Assembly (NCBI GenBank): GCA_963721105.1
Contig: CAVRHY010000004.1
Coordinates: 62,001-126,000 of the forward strand
Source of the DNA: Thermohalobaculum sp963721105
GTDB lineage: Bacteria; Pseudomonadota; Alphaproteobacteria; Rhodobacterales; Rhodobacteraceae
Reading direction: 5' to 3'
DNA: 64,000 nt
Below, one piece after another: positions 29,435 through 39,014 of this stretch (position 1 is its first letter; each line of letters opens with the position of its first letter). The translations under genes were made by a program, and so were the position numbers. The notes under the pieces are model-generated. The model had not been told where the DNA came from. It worked only from the letters and a program-made list of their open reading frames with translations, and searched no databases.

Positions 29435-31789
29435 ATGGGACTAGGCTCGTTTCCGTGGCGCGGAGGCCTCCGCGCTCTCCTGCCGTCCATCCTGATCGGG
29501 GCGCTCGCCGCCGGTCTGCTGCCGCCCGGCGCGACGCCGGCCTCCGCGCAGACGCCGGCACCGCCGGAGGCCCGGGCGCCAGAGCGCGGGCAGTCAGTGA
29601 TCGTGCGGGGCAACCAGCGCATCGAGGCCGAGACGATCCTGGCCTATCTCGACCTGAAGCCCGGCCAGACCGTCACCGCCGAGGATCTGAACGCCGGGGT
29701 TCGCCGGCTGTTCGATACCGGGCTGTTCAAGGACGTGCAGATCGTCCCGACCGGAAACCAGCTGGTCATCGAGGTCGTCGAGAACCCGTCGATCAACGAG
29801 ATCGCCTTCGAGGGCAACGACGCGCTCAGCGACGAGGACCTGCAGCAGATCATCAACCTGCGCCCGCGGCTGCCCTTCACCGTCTCGGCGGCCGAGGCCG
29901 ACGCCCAGGCGATCATCGACGTCTATCGCCGCACCGGCCGATACGGCGCCCAGGTCGAGCCCGTCATCATCGAACGCTCGGACAACCGCGTCGACCTGGT
30001 CTTCCAGATCGACGAGGGCGAGGTGACGGGCGTCAGCGCCATCGACTTCGTCGGCAACCAGGTGTTCTCGGACCGCAAGCTGCGCGGCGTGATCGAGACC
30101 TCGGAATCCGGTTGGCTGTCGTTCCTGCGCTCGACGGACGTCTACGATCCGGACCGGCTCGAGCTCGACAAGGAATTGCTGCGAAACTACTACTTCGAGC
30201 GCGGCTACGCCGATTTCTCCGTCCTGTCCGCCACCGCCGAGCTGGCGCCGGATCGTGACGGCTTCTTCATCACCTTTACCGTCAACGAGGGCGAGCAGTA
30301 CCGATTTGGCGACCTAGCCGTCGATATCGCTGCGCGAGGGCTGGACCCGGCCGACTTCGCCGCCATCGTCCCCGACGTGACGGGCGACATCTACGACGCC
30401 ACGAAGGTCGAGGAGATCGCCAACGACCTGACCGACCTCGCCGGGCAGAAGGGCTTTGCCTTCGTCCAGGTCAAGCCGCGCGCCAACAAGAACGAGGCCG
30501 ACCGCACCGTCGGCGTCACCTTCGAGGTCAGCGAGGGGCCGCGGGTCTTCGTCGAGCGCATCGAGATCGAGGGCAACACGCAGACGCTTGACCGCGTCAT
30601 CCGGCGCCAGCTCGAGATCGTCGAGGGCGACCCGTTCGACGCGCGCAAGATTCGTGAGGCGCAGCGGCGCATCCGCGCCCTCAACTACTTCAGCAAGGTC
30701 GAGATCACGCCGGAGCAGGGCGCTACCGAGGACCGCGCCGTCCTGAAGGTCCGGGTCGAGGAGCAGTCGACCGGCTCGCTGTCCTTCGGCGTCGGCTTCT
30801 CGTCCAGCGCTGGCCCGATCGGGAACATCGCGCTGACCGAGCGGAACTTCCTGGGCCGCGGCCAGCTCGTGAACGCCCAAGTCACGGCGGCGGGTGACAC
30901 GCAGGTCTACGATCTCTCGTTCACCGAGCCGGCCTTCCTGGACCGCGACCTCTCGGTCGGGATGCGAGCCTTCTTCATCCAGGACAACCGCACGTCCGAA
31001 TCGAACTTCAAGATCAACCGGTTGGGGTTCGGCCCGACCGCCAGCTTCCCGCTGACCGAAGACACCCGCATGGCGCTCCGCTACGAGTTCCGCCGGGACG
31101 ACCTCCGTGCCGACAATCAAGCCTCGCCGGCGATCAAGGTGGATGACGGGGTCCGGTTCACCTCGCTGGTCGGCTACGGCATAACCATGGACAAGCGCAA
31201 CGACCCGATCGAGCCGACGAGCGGATACCTGCTGAACTTCGACCAGGGCTTCGCCGGGCTGGGTGGCGATGCGCGCTATGTCCGCAACAGCGGCACCGCC
31301 AAGGCGTGGACGGCGTTCTTCGACGATCAGGTCGTTGCCAGCGCCGAGCTGGAGATGGGCGCCATCAACTCGATCGGCGGCGACAGCATCCGCATCAACG
31401 AGCGCTTCTTCCTGGGTGGCAGCTCGCTGCGCGGCTTTGCCCAGCAGGGCATCGGGCCCCGCGATCTCGGCACGGACGACGCGCTCGGCGGCGACTATTT
31501 CGGCGCCGCGCGGCTCGAGGTCTCGTTCCCGCTCGGCCTGCCCGAGGAGCTGGGGATCTTCGGCGGGCTGTTCGTCGATGCCGGAACACTGTTCGGCCTG
31601 GACGGCGACAAGATCGGCCTCGGCGGCGTGCCGATCGACGACAGCGCGCACCTCCGCGTCGGCGCCGGCGCGCTGCTGTTCGTCTCGACCCCCTTCGGTC
31701 CGCTCGAGCTGAGCTTCGGCACCCCCATCGTCAAGGAGACCGGGGACAAGTCCGAGCTCTTCCGCCTGTCCATCGGCACCCGCTTCTGA
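29435..31789 (+). CDS. bamA: Outer-membrane protein assembly factor BamA
   Basis: BamA is the barrel core of the complex that folds outer-membrane proteins. It has 784 residues. A signal peptide ends PASAQ. Five POTRA domains follow, the first opening SVIVRGNQRIEAETILAYL. The Omp85 barrel fills the C-terminal half and has the lid-lock motif VRGF-like SLRGFAQQGIGPRD. The protein ends SIGTRF with the aromatic residue expected of an outer-membrane barrel. A GGGGGGGAG run serves as ribosome site. Intact and followed by skp. Confidence 0.96.
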   Translation: MGLGSFPWRGGLRALLPSILIGALAAGLLPPGATPASAQTPAPPEARAPERGQSVIVRGNQRIEAETILAYLDLKPGQTVTAEDLNAGVRRLFDTGLFKDVQIVPTGNQLVIEVVENPSINEIAFEGNDALSDEDLQQIINLRPRLPFTVSAAEADAQAIIDVYRRTGRYGAQVEPVIIERSDNRVDLVFQIDEGEVTGVSAIDFVGNQVFSDRKLRGVIETSESGWLSFLRSTDVYDPDRLELDKELLRNYYFERGYADFSVLSATAELAPDRDGFFITFTVNEGEQYRFGDLAVDIAARGLDPADFAAIVPDVTGDIYDATKVEEIANDLTDLAGQKGFAFVQVKPRANKNEADRTVGVTFEVSEGPRVFVERIEIEGNTQTLDRVIRRQLEIVEGDPFDARKIREAQRRIRALNYFSKVEITPEQGATEDRAVLKVRVEEQSTGSLSFGVGFSSSAGPIGNIALTERNFLGRGQLVNAQVTAAGDTQVYDLSFTEPAFLDRDLSVGMRAFFIQDNRTSESNFKINRLGFGPTASFPLTEDTRMALRYEFRRDDLRADNQASPAIKVDDGVRFTSLVGYGITMDKRNDPIEPTSGYLLNFDQGFAGLGGDARYVRNSGTAKAWTAFFDDQVVASAELEMGAINSIGGDSIRINERFFLGGSSLRGFAQQGIGPRDLGTDDALGGDYFGAARLEVSFPLGLPEELGIFGGLFVDAGTLFGLDGDKIGLGGVPIDDSAHLRVGAGALLFVSTPFGPLELSFGTPIVKETGDKSELFRLSIGTRF

Positions 31790-31796
31790 CGCGCGC

Positions 31797-32472
31797 ATGG
31801 CCGACCGGCCCCGATCGCCCGCGCGGCGCCGGCTGATCCTGTCCGGCCTCGCGACCGCGGCGATGGCCGCGGTTCCGGCGCGCGTCGGAGCGCAGAACGG
31901 CGGGACGCCTGGAGAGCTTCGCCGTCGTCTCGCGCGATCGCATCCTCCGCGAGGCGGTCGCCTCGCGCCGGCTGCGCGAGGCCGAGGAGACGATGACGGC
32001 GCGCCTGCAGGGCCAGATCGACGACACCAAGGCCGCGTTCGCCGCCGAGGAGGAGGAACTCGCCCGCCTGCGCGGCAACCTGCCGGATGACCAGTTCGAC
32101 ACCCGCGTAGCCGATTTCGATCGGCGCGTGCGCCTGGCCCGGCGCAATGCCCAGGAGCGCGCGGCCGCGCTGCAGAAGGCGTTCCAGGATGCGCGTGCCG
32201 CCATCGTCGCGGCGCTGCCGGCGCTGATGGAGCGGCTGCGCGTCGAGGCCGGCGTCAGCGTCGTGCTGAACGCCGACCAGGTGCTCGCGCTCGACCCCGC
32301 CGCGGATCTGAGTGACCGGGCGATCGCGCTTTTCGATGCCGAGGGCCCGTCGCCCGCGCCGCCGCAGATCGACCTCTCGGCGCCACTGTCGCCGCCGCCG
32401 GGCGAGGCCCCGCCGACTGGGGCGGGTGGCGACCCGGGCACACCGGCCGAGGACCAGCCGCCGGCCCAATGA
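31797..32472 (+). CDS. OmpH/Skp family periplasmic chaperone (frameshifted)
   Basis: This is a Skp-like chaperone of about 224 residues, longer than the usual 160-200 because of a Pro-rich tail (PSPAPPQIDLSAPLSPPP). The signal peptide ends GAQN. After a break near 31907, FAVVSRDRILREAVASRRLREAEE and the coiled segment QGQIDDTKAAFAAEEEELARL continue. The helical pair near residues 60-140 is the Skp hairpin. It lies directly after bamA, the usual place. The C-terminal stop overlaps the next open frame by ATGA. Confidence 0.82.
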
Positions 32473-32606
32473 GACTTGACCTGTCCCGCTTGCACGGTAT
32501 TGAGGCGGCGGGCCCGATCCTGGCATCGCCACTGGCCCCGATACTGGCAGCGATACCGGCGCCGACTGGGGCGCCACGGACATTGGCACCGGGGACCGCG
32601 AAGGCG

Positions 32607-33083
32607 ATGGCCGAGACAGCGACGACCGCCGATCTGGCGCGGATCAAGCGCATGATCCCGCACCGCTATCCGTTCCTGCTGATCGACCGCGTCGAGGCGA
32701 TCCATCGGAACGAGAGCGCCGTCGGCGTCAAGAACGTCACGAACAACGAGCCGTTCTTCCAGGGTCATTTCCCCGACAAGCCGATCATGCCCGGCGTGAT
32801 GATCGTCGAGGCAATGGCGCAGACCGCCGGCGTGCTGGTCGTCGAGACGCTGGACATGATCGATCAGGATCTGCTGGTCTATTTCATGACGCTGGACAAG
32901 ACGCGGTTCCGCAAGCTGGTCGAGCCGGGCGACATTCTGGAACTGCACGTCAGGATCCTGCGCGGGCGCGGCAAGGTCTGGAAGTTCTGGGGCGAGGGCA
33001 AGGTCGGCAACGAGATCGTCGCCGAGGCCGAGTACGCGGCGATGATCATCACCCAGGACGACCGCCGGCGCGGTGCCGGCTGA
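32607..33083 (+). CDS. fabZ: 3-hydroxyacyl-[acyl-carrier-protein] dehydratase FabZ
   Basis: FabZ removes water from 3-hydroxyacyl-ACP in fatty-acid elongation. It has 158 residues from the ATG at 32607. The catalytic pair is in GHFPDKPIMPGVMIVEAMAQ (His and Glu). HRYPFLLIDRVEAIH and GRGKVWKFWGEGKV are typical. The same frame is open back to an ATG at 32469 that overlaps the skp stop, which would add 46 residues of Pro/Ala/Leu-rich sequence with no family match. The shorter form is the better fit, but the coupling favours the longer one. lpxD, usually between skp and fabZ, is missing. Confidence 0.93.
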   Translation: MAETATTADLARIKRMIPHRYPFLLIDRVEAIHRNESAVGVKNVTNNEPFFQGHFPDKPIMPGVMIVEAMAQTAGVLVVETLDMIDQDLLVYFMTLDKTRFRKLVEPGDILELHVRILRGRGKVWKFWGEGKVGNEIVAEAEYAAMIITQDDRRRGAG

Positions 33084-33907
33084 TGACCGCTGAGGCGCTG
33101 CGGCCCGGGGCGGCCGGGCCGGGCATTCATCCGACGGCCATCATCGGCGACGGTGCCCGGATCGGCGCGGGGGTGCGGATCGGTCCATACTGCGTCGTCG
33201 GGCCGGACGCGGAGCTCGGCGACGGCGTCGAACTGGTCAGCCATGTCGCCGTCGACGGCCACACGCGGATCGGCGCAGGGACCACGGTCTGGCCCTTCGC
33301 CTCGCTGGGGCATCGGCCGCAGGACCTCAAGTTTGCCGGCGAGACTTCCTCGCTGGAGATCGGCGCGCGGAACATGATCCGCGAGCACGTCACGATGAAC
33401 CCCGGCACGACCGGCGGCGGCTTGGTGACGCGGGTCGGCGATGACGGGCTCTTCATGGTCGGCAGCCATGTCGGGCACGACTGCCAGATCGGCAGCAATG
33501 TGATCATGGCGAACAACGCCACTCTGGCCGGCCATGTCGAGGTCGGCGACTTCGTCATCCTCGGCGGGCTCTCGGCGGTGCACCAGCATGTCCGCATCGG
33601 GCCGCACGCGATGGTCGGCGGCATGACGGGCGTCGAGAAGGACGTGATCCCCTTCGGCTCGGTGATCGGCAACCGGGCCGAACTGGGCGGGCTGAACATC
33701 GTCGGGCTGCGCCGGCGCGGCGTCGACCGGGCGGCGATCCACGCGCTCCGCGAGGCCTATCGCGCCATCTTCTCGGGCGAGGGCTCGCTGGCCGAGCGCG
33801 CCGCCTCCGCCGCCGCGCGCTGGCCGGATGTGGCGCCGGTGCAGGAGATGACGGCCTTCATCCTGGCCGACACCGCGCGGTCCTTCTGCACGCCGCGCAC
33901 CGCCTGA
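33083..33907 (+). CDS. lpxA: UDP-N-acetylglucosamine acyltransferase LpxA
   Basis: LpxA adds the first acyl chain in lipid A synthesis. It has 274 residues. The hexapeptide left-handed helix runs through repeats such as IGDGARIGAGVRIGPY and VGPDAELGDGVELVS. The catalytic His is in VGSHVGHDCQIG. MVGGMTGVEKDVIPFGSVIGNRA and GLNIVGLRRRGV are LpxA-specific, which separates it from LpxD. Its ATG overlaps the fabZ stop by TGATG. Intact. Confidence 0.96.
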   Translation: MTAEALRPGAAGPGIHPTAIIGDGARIGAGVRIGPYCVVGPDAELGDGVELVSHVAVDGHTRIGAGTTVWPFASLGHRPQDLKFAGETSSLEIGARNMIREHVTMNPGTTGGGLVTRVGDDGLFMVGSHVGHDCQIGSNVIMANNATLAGHVEVGDFVILGGLSAVHQHVRIGPHAMVGGMTGVEKDVIPFGSVIGNRAELGGLNIVGLRRRGVDRAAIHALREAYRAIFSGEGSLAERAASAAARWPDVAPVQEMTAFILADTARSFCTPRTA

Positions 33908-33912
33908 GCGTC

Positions 33913-34794
33913 ATGGCCGCGAGCGCGGGACCGCCGACGCCGCTGGCCGTCATCGCCGGCCGCGGCGCGCTGCCGCGCCGCATCGCCGAGCGCCGGGCCG
34001 AGGCCGGGCTCCCTTATCTGCTGGTCGTCTTCCAGGGCTGCTACGAGCCGTGGATGGCCGCCCATCCGCACCAGCACCACGAGTTCGAGCGCGTCGGCGG
34101 GCTGTTCCGCGGGCTGCACCGGGCGGGCGTGACGCATGCCGTCTTTGCCGGGGCGATGAGCCGGCCGCGGCTGCGCTACTGGCGGGTCGACCTGAAGGCG
34201 CTGGCGCTGGTCGGGCGCGCCTTGGCGCTGCTGCGCCGCGGCGACGACGCCATGCTGCGCGGCTTTGCCGCGATGTTCGAGCGCGAGGGCATCGCCATGC
34301 TGGGGGCGACGGACGTGCTCGGCGGCGCGGCGCTGGTCGGCGCGGGCCCGCTGGGCGCGCGCGCGCCCGGGCCGCGCGACCGGCTGGACGCGGCGCTGGC
34401 GGCGCGGATCGTCGCGGCGACCGGGGCGCTGGACGTGGGGCAGGGCGCGGTGGTGGCGCACGGCGTCTGCCTGGCCGTCGAGGCCATCGAGGGCACCGAC
34501 CTGATGCTGTCGCGGGTCGCCGCCCTGCCGGCCGAGAAGCGCGCCGCCGCGCCACCCCCGGCAGGCGTGCTCTACAAGGGGCCGAAGCCCGGCCAGGACC
34601 GCCGCCTTGACCTGCCGGCGATCGGCCCCGAGACCGTGGCGGGCGCTGCGGCGGCCGGGCTGGACGGCATCGTCGTCGCCGCCGGCGAGACGGTGCTGCT
34701 GGACGGCGCGGCGACCCGCGCGGCGGCCGACGAGGCGCGCCTTTTCGTCTACGGCGCAAGCCCGAGCGAGCTGGCGGCGTGGTCGGGCGAATGA
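33913..34794 (+). CDS. lpxI: UDP-2,3-diacylglucosamine diphosphatase LpxI
   Basis: LpxI hydrolyses UDP-diacylglucosamine to lipid X; it replaces LpxH in alphaproteobacteria. It has 293 residues. LAVIAGRGALPRRIAERRAEAG is the N-terminal motif. HHEFERVGGLFRGLHRAGVTHAVFAG and the C-terminal VLYKGPKPGQDRRLDLPAIGPETV are typical of the family (DUF1009). It lies five bases after lpxA. Its stop overlaps an upstream in-frame ATG of lpxB. Intact. Confidence 0.94.
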   Translation: MAASAGPPTPLAVIAGRGALPRRIAERRAEAGLPYLLVVFQGCYEPWMAAHPHQHHEFERVGGLFRGLHRAGVTHAVFAGAMSRPRLRYWRVDLKALALVGRALALLRRGDDAMLRGFAAMFEREGIAMLGATDVLGGAALVGAGPLGARAPGPRDRLDAALAARIVAATGALDVGQGAVVAHGVCLAVEAIEGTDLMLSRVAALPAEKRAAAPPPAGVLYKGPKPGQDRRLDLPAIGPETVAGAAAAGLDGIVVAAGETVLLDGAATRAAADEARLFVYGASPSELAAWSGE

Positions 34795-34898
34795 CCGCCC
34801 GCCCCGGCGGACGGCCCCGCGGTCCTGCAATTCCGCGCGCCTCCCGCCTGTCCGTCGGGGAAGGCAGGGCGGAGAGGCTCTGCGCGGGCAGCGTGCCG

Positions 34899-36063
34899 AT
34901 GACGCGGCGCTTCTACATCATCGCCGGCGAGCCGTCGGGCGACCGGCTGGGCGGCGGGCTGATGCGGGCGCTGGCGGGGCTGGCGCCGGCGGCGTTCTCC
35001 GGCATTGGCGGGCGCGACATGGTGGCGGCGGGGCTGAGGCCGCTGTTCGACATGGACGAGTTGTCGGTCATGGGGCTGACCGAGGTGCTGCCGCGGCTGC
35101 CGGGGCTGTTGCGGCGCATCCGCCAGACGGCGGCCGACGTGGTGGCGGCGCGGCCCGAGGCGCTGATCACGATCGACAGCCCGGACTTCACGCTGCGCGT
35201 CGCGGCGCTGGCGCGGCGCGGGCTGCCCGGGCTGCCGGTCATCCACTACGTCGCGCCCTCGGTCTGGGCCTGGCGTCCGGGGCGGGCCGCGAAGATGGCA
35301 CGCCATGTCGACCACGTCCTGGCGCTGCTGCCCTTCGAGCCGCCTTACATGCACGCTGCCGGCATGAGCTGCGACTTCGTCGGCCACCCGGCGGCGGCGC
35401 GGCCGTGCCCGTCCGCCGCCGAGATCGCGGCGTTTCGCGAGGCGCACGGGATCGGGCGCGCGCTGATGCTGGCGCCGGGGTCGCGGCCGGGCATCGTGCG
35501 GCGGATGCTGCCGGTCTACCGCCGAAGCGATCGCCCGGCTGCGCGCCGACGATCCGCGGCTGGCGGTCATTTGCCCGGTCGCCGAGACGGTCGAGGCCGA
35601 GGTTTCCGCCGCGCTCTCCGCGCTGGGCGGGCCGGTCCACGCGATCGCGCCGGACGCGCCCGAGGCCGGGCGGCGGTTGGCGATGGCGGCCGCCGATGCG
35701 GCGCTCTGCACCTCCGGGACGGTCACGCTCGAGACCGCGGCGCTGGGCGTGCCGATGGTCGCGGCCTACCGCACGAGCTGGCTGACGGCGGCGGTGGTGC
35801 GCCGGGTGAGCCAGGTCGATACGGCGAACCTGGTGAACCTGGTGGTCGGCCGGAACGTCGTGCCCGAGTTCCTGCAGGAATACTGCACCGTCGAGGCCCT
35901 GACCGGGGTGCTGCGTCCGCTGCTGGCCGATCCGGCCGCCGGCGCCGCCCAGCGCGCCGCCTTTGTCGAGGCGATGGCGGCGCTCGGCCGCGGCGGGCCG
36001 TCGCCGGACGAGCGGGCGGCGCGGTCGGTGCTGGGCTTCCTGGACCGGCGGTCGCGGGCCTGA
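34899..36063 (+). CDS. lpxB: Lipid-A-disaccharide synthase LpxB (one frameshift)
   Basis: LpxB joins lipid X and UDP-diacylglucosamine to make the lipid A disaccharide. It has about 388 residues. FYIIAGEPSGDRLGG, FSGIGGRDMVAAGL, SVMGLTEVLPRLP, HYVAPSVWAWRPGRA and ALCTSGTVTLETAALGVPMV are diagnostic. A doubled C near 35520 (TACCGCC for TACGCC) breaks the frame; restored it reads VYAEAIARLRADDP. The ATG at 34899 starts the conserved region. An ATG at 34791, overlapping lpxI, would add 36 residues without family support. Confidence 0.94.
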
Positions 36064-36200
36064 GCGGCCCGGCGAAGCGGCCAGCCGCCCCCGGGGGTGC
36101 CGACCGGGGCCTCTGCGTAGCCGGACAAATCCACGATTCTGCCGGCCGAGCCCGCAGGCATCGCCCCGGTGCTGGTCAGGCGGACGGGCAGCCCGCCGGA

Positions 36201-37247
36201 TCAGCCGCCGACATACTCCCGCCGATAGCGGCCGCCCATCGCGGTCAGCACCTCGTGGCCGATGGTGCCGGCGGCGTTCGCCAGCGCGTCGATGCCCTGG
36301 TTCGGGCCGAGGATCTCGACCATGTCGCCGGGGCCGCAGGGCAAGTCCGTGACGTCGAGAGTGATCAGGTCCATCGACACGCGGCCGGCGAACGGCGCGG
36401 GCCGACCGGCGACAAAGGCGCGGCCGCGCTCGCCGGTCGCGCGGATCAGGCCGTCGGCATAGCCAAGCCCGATGGTGGCGATGCGGCTGGGGCGGCTGGC
36501 GGTCCAGGTCGGCGGCGTAGCCGACGCTCTCGCCCGGGGCGAGGTCGCGGACCTGGATGATCGGCGCCTCCAGCGTGACGACCGGGCGGGCGTCCAGAAA
36601 CGGCCAGCCGCCATAGAGGCCGATGCCCGGGCGGACGAGGTCGAATTGCCAGTCGCGGCCCAGCAGCATCCCGGCGGTCGCGGAGAGCGAGCGCAGAGCG
36701 GCCGGGGCCCTCGGTCAGGCGGCGGAACTCGGCCAACTGCGCGCCGTTCAGCGGGTGCCCGGGCTCGTCGGCGCAGCCCATGTGGCTCATCACCATCGTG
36801 ACGGCGTCGGGCAGCGGGCCGAGCGCGGCGAGTTCGTCCGGCTCCATGCCGAGGCGGTTCATGCCGGTGTCGACCTGCACCGCCGCCGCCGCGCCGGGGC
36901 GGTCGGAGAACCAGGCGCGGGCCTGCTCGGCGCTGTTCAGCACCGGGCGCAGATCCTGCGCCATGTAGCGTGACAGCGTCTCGCGCGCGTAGCCGCCCAG
37001 GATGTAGATGGCCGGGTCCGGCCCGATGGCGGCGCGCAATGCCTCGCCCTCGGCGGCGACCGCGACGAAGAAGGTACGCACGCCGGCGCGGGCCAGCGCG
37101 GTGCCGACCTCGGCGGCGCCGAGGCCGTAGCCGTCGGCCTTGACGACGGCCGCCGTCTCGCAGCCCGGCCCGGACAGCGCGTCGAGCGCCCGCCAGTTGG
37201 CGACGATCGCGTCGAGGTCGATGGTCAGCCGGGCGCGCAGGCTCATG
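36201..37247 (-). CDS. alr: Alanine racemase (two frameshifts)
   Basis: Alr interconverts L- and D-alanine for peptidoglycan. It has about 348 residues. The PLP Lys is in AVVKADGYGLGA near residue 40. VDTGMNRLGM, MSHMGCADEP, RPGIGLYGGWP, VGYAADW-type sequence, and RVSMDLITLDVTDLPCGPGDMVEI are conserved. Frames change near 36705 and 36500. The ATG at 37247 begins MSLRARLTIDLDAIVANWRAL. dnaB ends nine bases upstream, so the two share a transcript. It is expected to be essential, so the breaks are probably errors. Confidence 0.92.
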   Translation of the reverse strand, partial: HEPARPADHRPRRDRRQLAGARRAVRAGLRDGGRRQGRRLRPRRRRGRHRAGPRRRAYLLRRGRRRGRGIARRHRAGPGHLHPGRLRARDAVTLHGAGSAPGAEQRRAGPRLVLRPPRRGGGGAGRHRHEPPRHGAGRTRRARPAARRRHDGDEPHGLRRRARAPAERRAVGRVPPPDRGPRPLCARSPRPPGCCWAATGNSTSSARASASMAAGRFWTPARSSRWRRRSSRSATSPRARASATPPTWTASRPSRIATIGLGYADGLIRATGERGRAFVAGRPAPFAGRVSMDLITLDVTDLPCGPGDMVEILGPNQGIDALANAAGTIGHEVLTAMGGRYRREYVGG

Positions 37248-37256
37248 CGGCTGGGC

Positions 37257-38783
37257 TCACGTGAACTCCTCGGCGTCGTATCCGATGCCGCCGCCGCCCG
37301 GTCCGGCATTGGGCGCCAGGTGCGAGTGCTCGCGAACGGGGTCGGAGAAGCGGGTGAAACTGTCCTCGAAGTGCAGGTCGACGGTGCCGATCGGGCCGTG
37401 GCGCTGCTTGCCGATGATGACCTCGGCGCGGCCGTGCAGCTTTTCCGCCTTGGCCATCCAGTCGGTGTGCTCGGCACTGCCCTTGTCGGAGGGCTCGACC
37501 CGGTCGTGATAGTAGCTCTCGCGGTAGACGAACATCACGACGTCGGCGTCCTGTTCGATCGAGCCCGATTCGCGCAGGTCGGCGAGCTGCGGGCGCTTGT
37601 CGTCGCGGTCCTCGACCTTGCGCGAGAGCTGGCTGAGCGCGATGACAGGAATGTCGAGCTCCTTGGCGATGGCCTTCAGCCCCTGGCTGATCTCCGACAC
37701 CTCGTTGACTCGGCCCTGGTCGCGGCTCGAGGCCGGGCGGACGAGCTGCAGGTAGTCGATGACCAGCACGTCCAGCCCGTGCTGGCGCTTCAGCCGGCGG
37801 GCGCGGGCGGCCAGCGTCGAGATCGGCAGCGCCGGCGTGTCGTCGATGTAGAGCGGCATCCGTTCGAGGTCGCGCGCGACCTCGATGAAGGTGCGCATCT
37901 GCTCCTCGGTGATCTTGCCGGCCAGCAGCTCGTGGCTGCGGATGCGCGCCTCGGCCGAGAGGATGCGGTTGGCAAGCTGCTCGGACGACATTTCCAGCGA
38001 GAAGAAGCCGACGACCCCGCCCTCGACCGCGCCCTCGCCGCCGTCGGGCAGCGGGCCCTTGCGGTACTTCTTGGCGATGTTGAAGGCGATGTTGGTCGCC
38101 AGCGCCGTCTTGCCCATCGAGGGGCGGCCGGCGAGGATCAGCAGGTCCGACTTGCGGAGCCCCCCCAGCTTGTAGTCGAGCTCGTTCAGGCCGGACGAGA
38201 TGCCGGCCAGCCCGCCGCCGCGCTGGAAGGCGCGGTTGATCATGTCGGTGGCGTCCTTCGCCGCCTGCCGGAAGCTGACGAAGCCGCCCTCGTACTTTCC
38301 CTTCTCGGCCAGCGAGTAGAGCGCCTGCTCGGCCTCGGTGATCTGCTCGGCCGGCTCCTTGTCGTCGCCAAAGTCGGTGGCGCGGCCCTGGATCTCGTCG
38401 CCGATGCGGATCAGGTCGCGGCGCATCGCCAGGTCGCGGATCGCCTGGGCATAGTCGCGCGCGGCGACGATCGAGATCGCCGCGCCGGCCAGGCGGGCCA
38501 GGTAGTCGGTGCCGCCGAGCTCGGCCAGTCCCTCGTCGTCGGCGAGGAAGGGCTTCAGCGTCACCGGCGACGCCAGCGCGTTCTTGGCGATCCGGCGCGC
38601 GGCGGTCTGGAAGATGCGCCCGTGCACCGGGTCGTAGAAGTGCCGCGGCTCGAGGACGGCCGAGATCCGGTCGTAGATCTCGTTGTTCAGCAGCAGCGCG
38701 CCCAGCAGCGCCTGCTCCGCCTCGATGTTGTGCGGCTGCAGCCGGTCGCTGCGCCCGTCCGGAATCGTGCCGCCGTCGGCCAT
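37257..38783 (-). CDS. dnaB: Replicative DNA helicase DnaB
   Basis: DnaB unwinds DNA at the replication fork as a hexamer. It has 508 residues. The N-terminal domain opens LQPHNIEAEQALLGALLLNN. The RecA-like domain has Walker A GRPSMGKTALA and Walker B VLVIDYLQLVRP, then SQLSRKVEDRDDKRPQLADLRESGSIEQDADVVMF. I chose the ATG at 38783 on the minus strand. The C-terminus is Gly-rich. Intact. Confidence 0.97.
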   Translation of the reverse strand: MADGGTIPDGRSDRLQPHNIEAEQALLGALLLNNEIYDRISAVLEPRHFYDPVHGRIFQTAARRIAKNALASPVTLKPFLADDEGLAELGGTDYLARLAGAAISIVAARDYAQAIRDLAMRRDLIRIGDEIQGRATDFGDDKEPAEQITEAEQALYSLAEKGKYEGGFVSFRQAAKDATDMINRAFQRGGGLAGISSGLNELDYKLGGLRKSDLLILAGRPSMGKTALATNIAFNIAKKYRKGPLPDGGEGAVEGGVVGFFSLEMSSEQLANRILSAEARIRSHELLAGKITEEQMRTFIEVARDLERMPLYIDDTPALPISTLAARARRLKRQHGLDVLVIDYLQLVRPASSRDQGRVNEVSEISQGLKAIAKELDIPVIALSQLSRKVEDRDDKRPQLADLRESGSIEQDADVVMFVYRESYYHDRVEPSDKGSAEHTDWMAKAEKLHGRAEVIIGKQRHGPIGTVDLHFEDSFTRFSDPVREHSHLAPNAGPGGGGIGYDAEEFT

Positions 38784-39014
38784 CTCGCCTGTCCCCCTGC
38801 CTGCCTCGGGGACGGTTGTAGTGGAATCGGGCCCGGATCGCACGCGGAAAACCGGCAGATGCTGTATCTGTGCCCGTTTTCCTTACCAGATGCGGTGGCC
38901 GGCTGTGCGCCGTCGCGAATAGTCTCGCCCGCCTAGGCGGATAGCGTGCAATCGCCTTGTGGACATCTGCGGTATTCCCGCCAAAGCATGCAGCGGGACA
39001 GGGAGGGGCACACA
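38784..39014. promoter_or_regulatory. Divergent promoter region dnaB / SDR gene
   Basis: This region of 231 bases separates dnaB (minus) and the SDR gene (plus). It must hold both promoters. No clear -35/-10 pair or known operator could be picked by eye. Confidence 0.35.
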
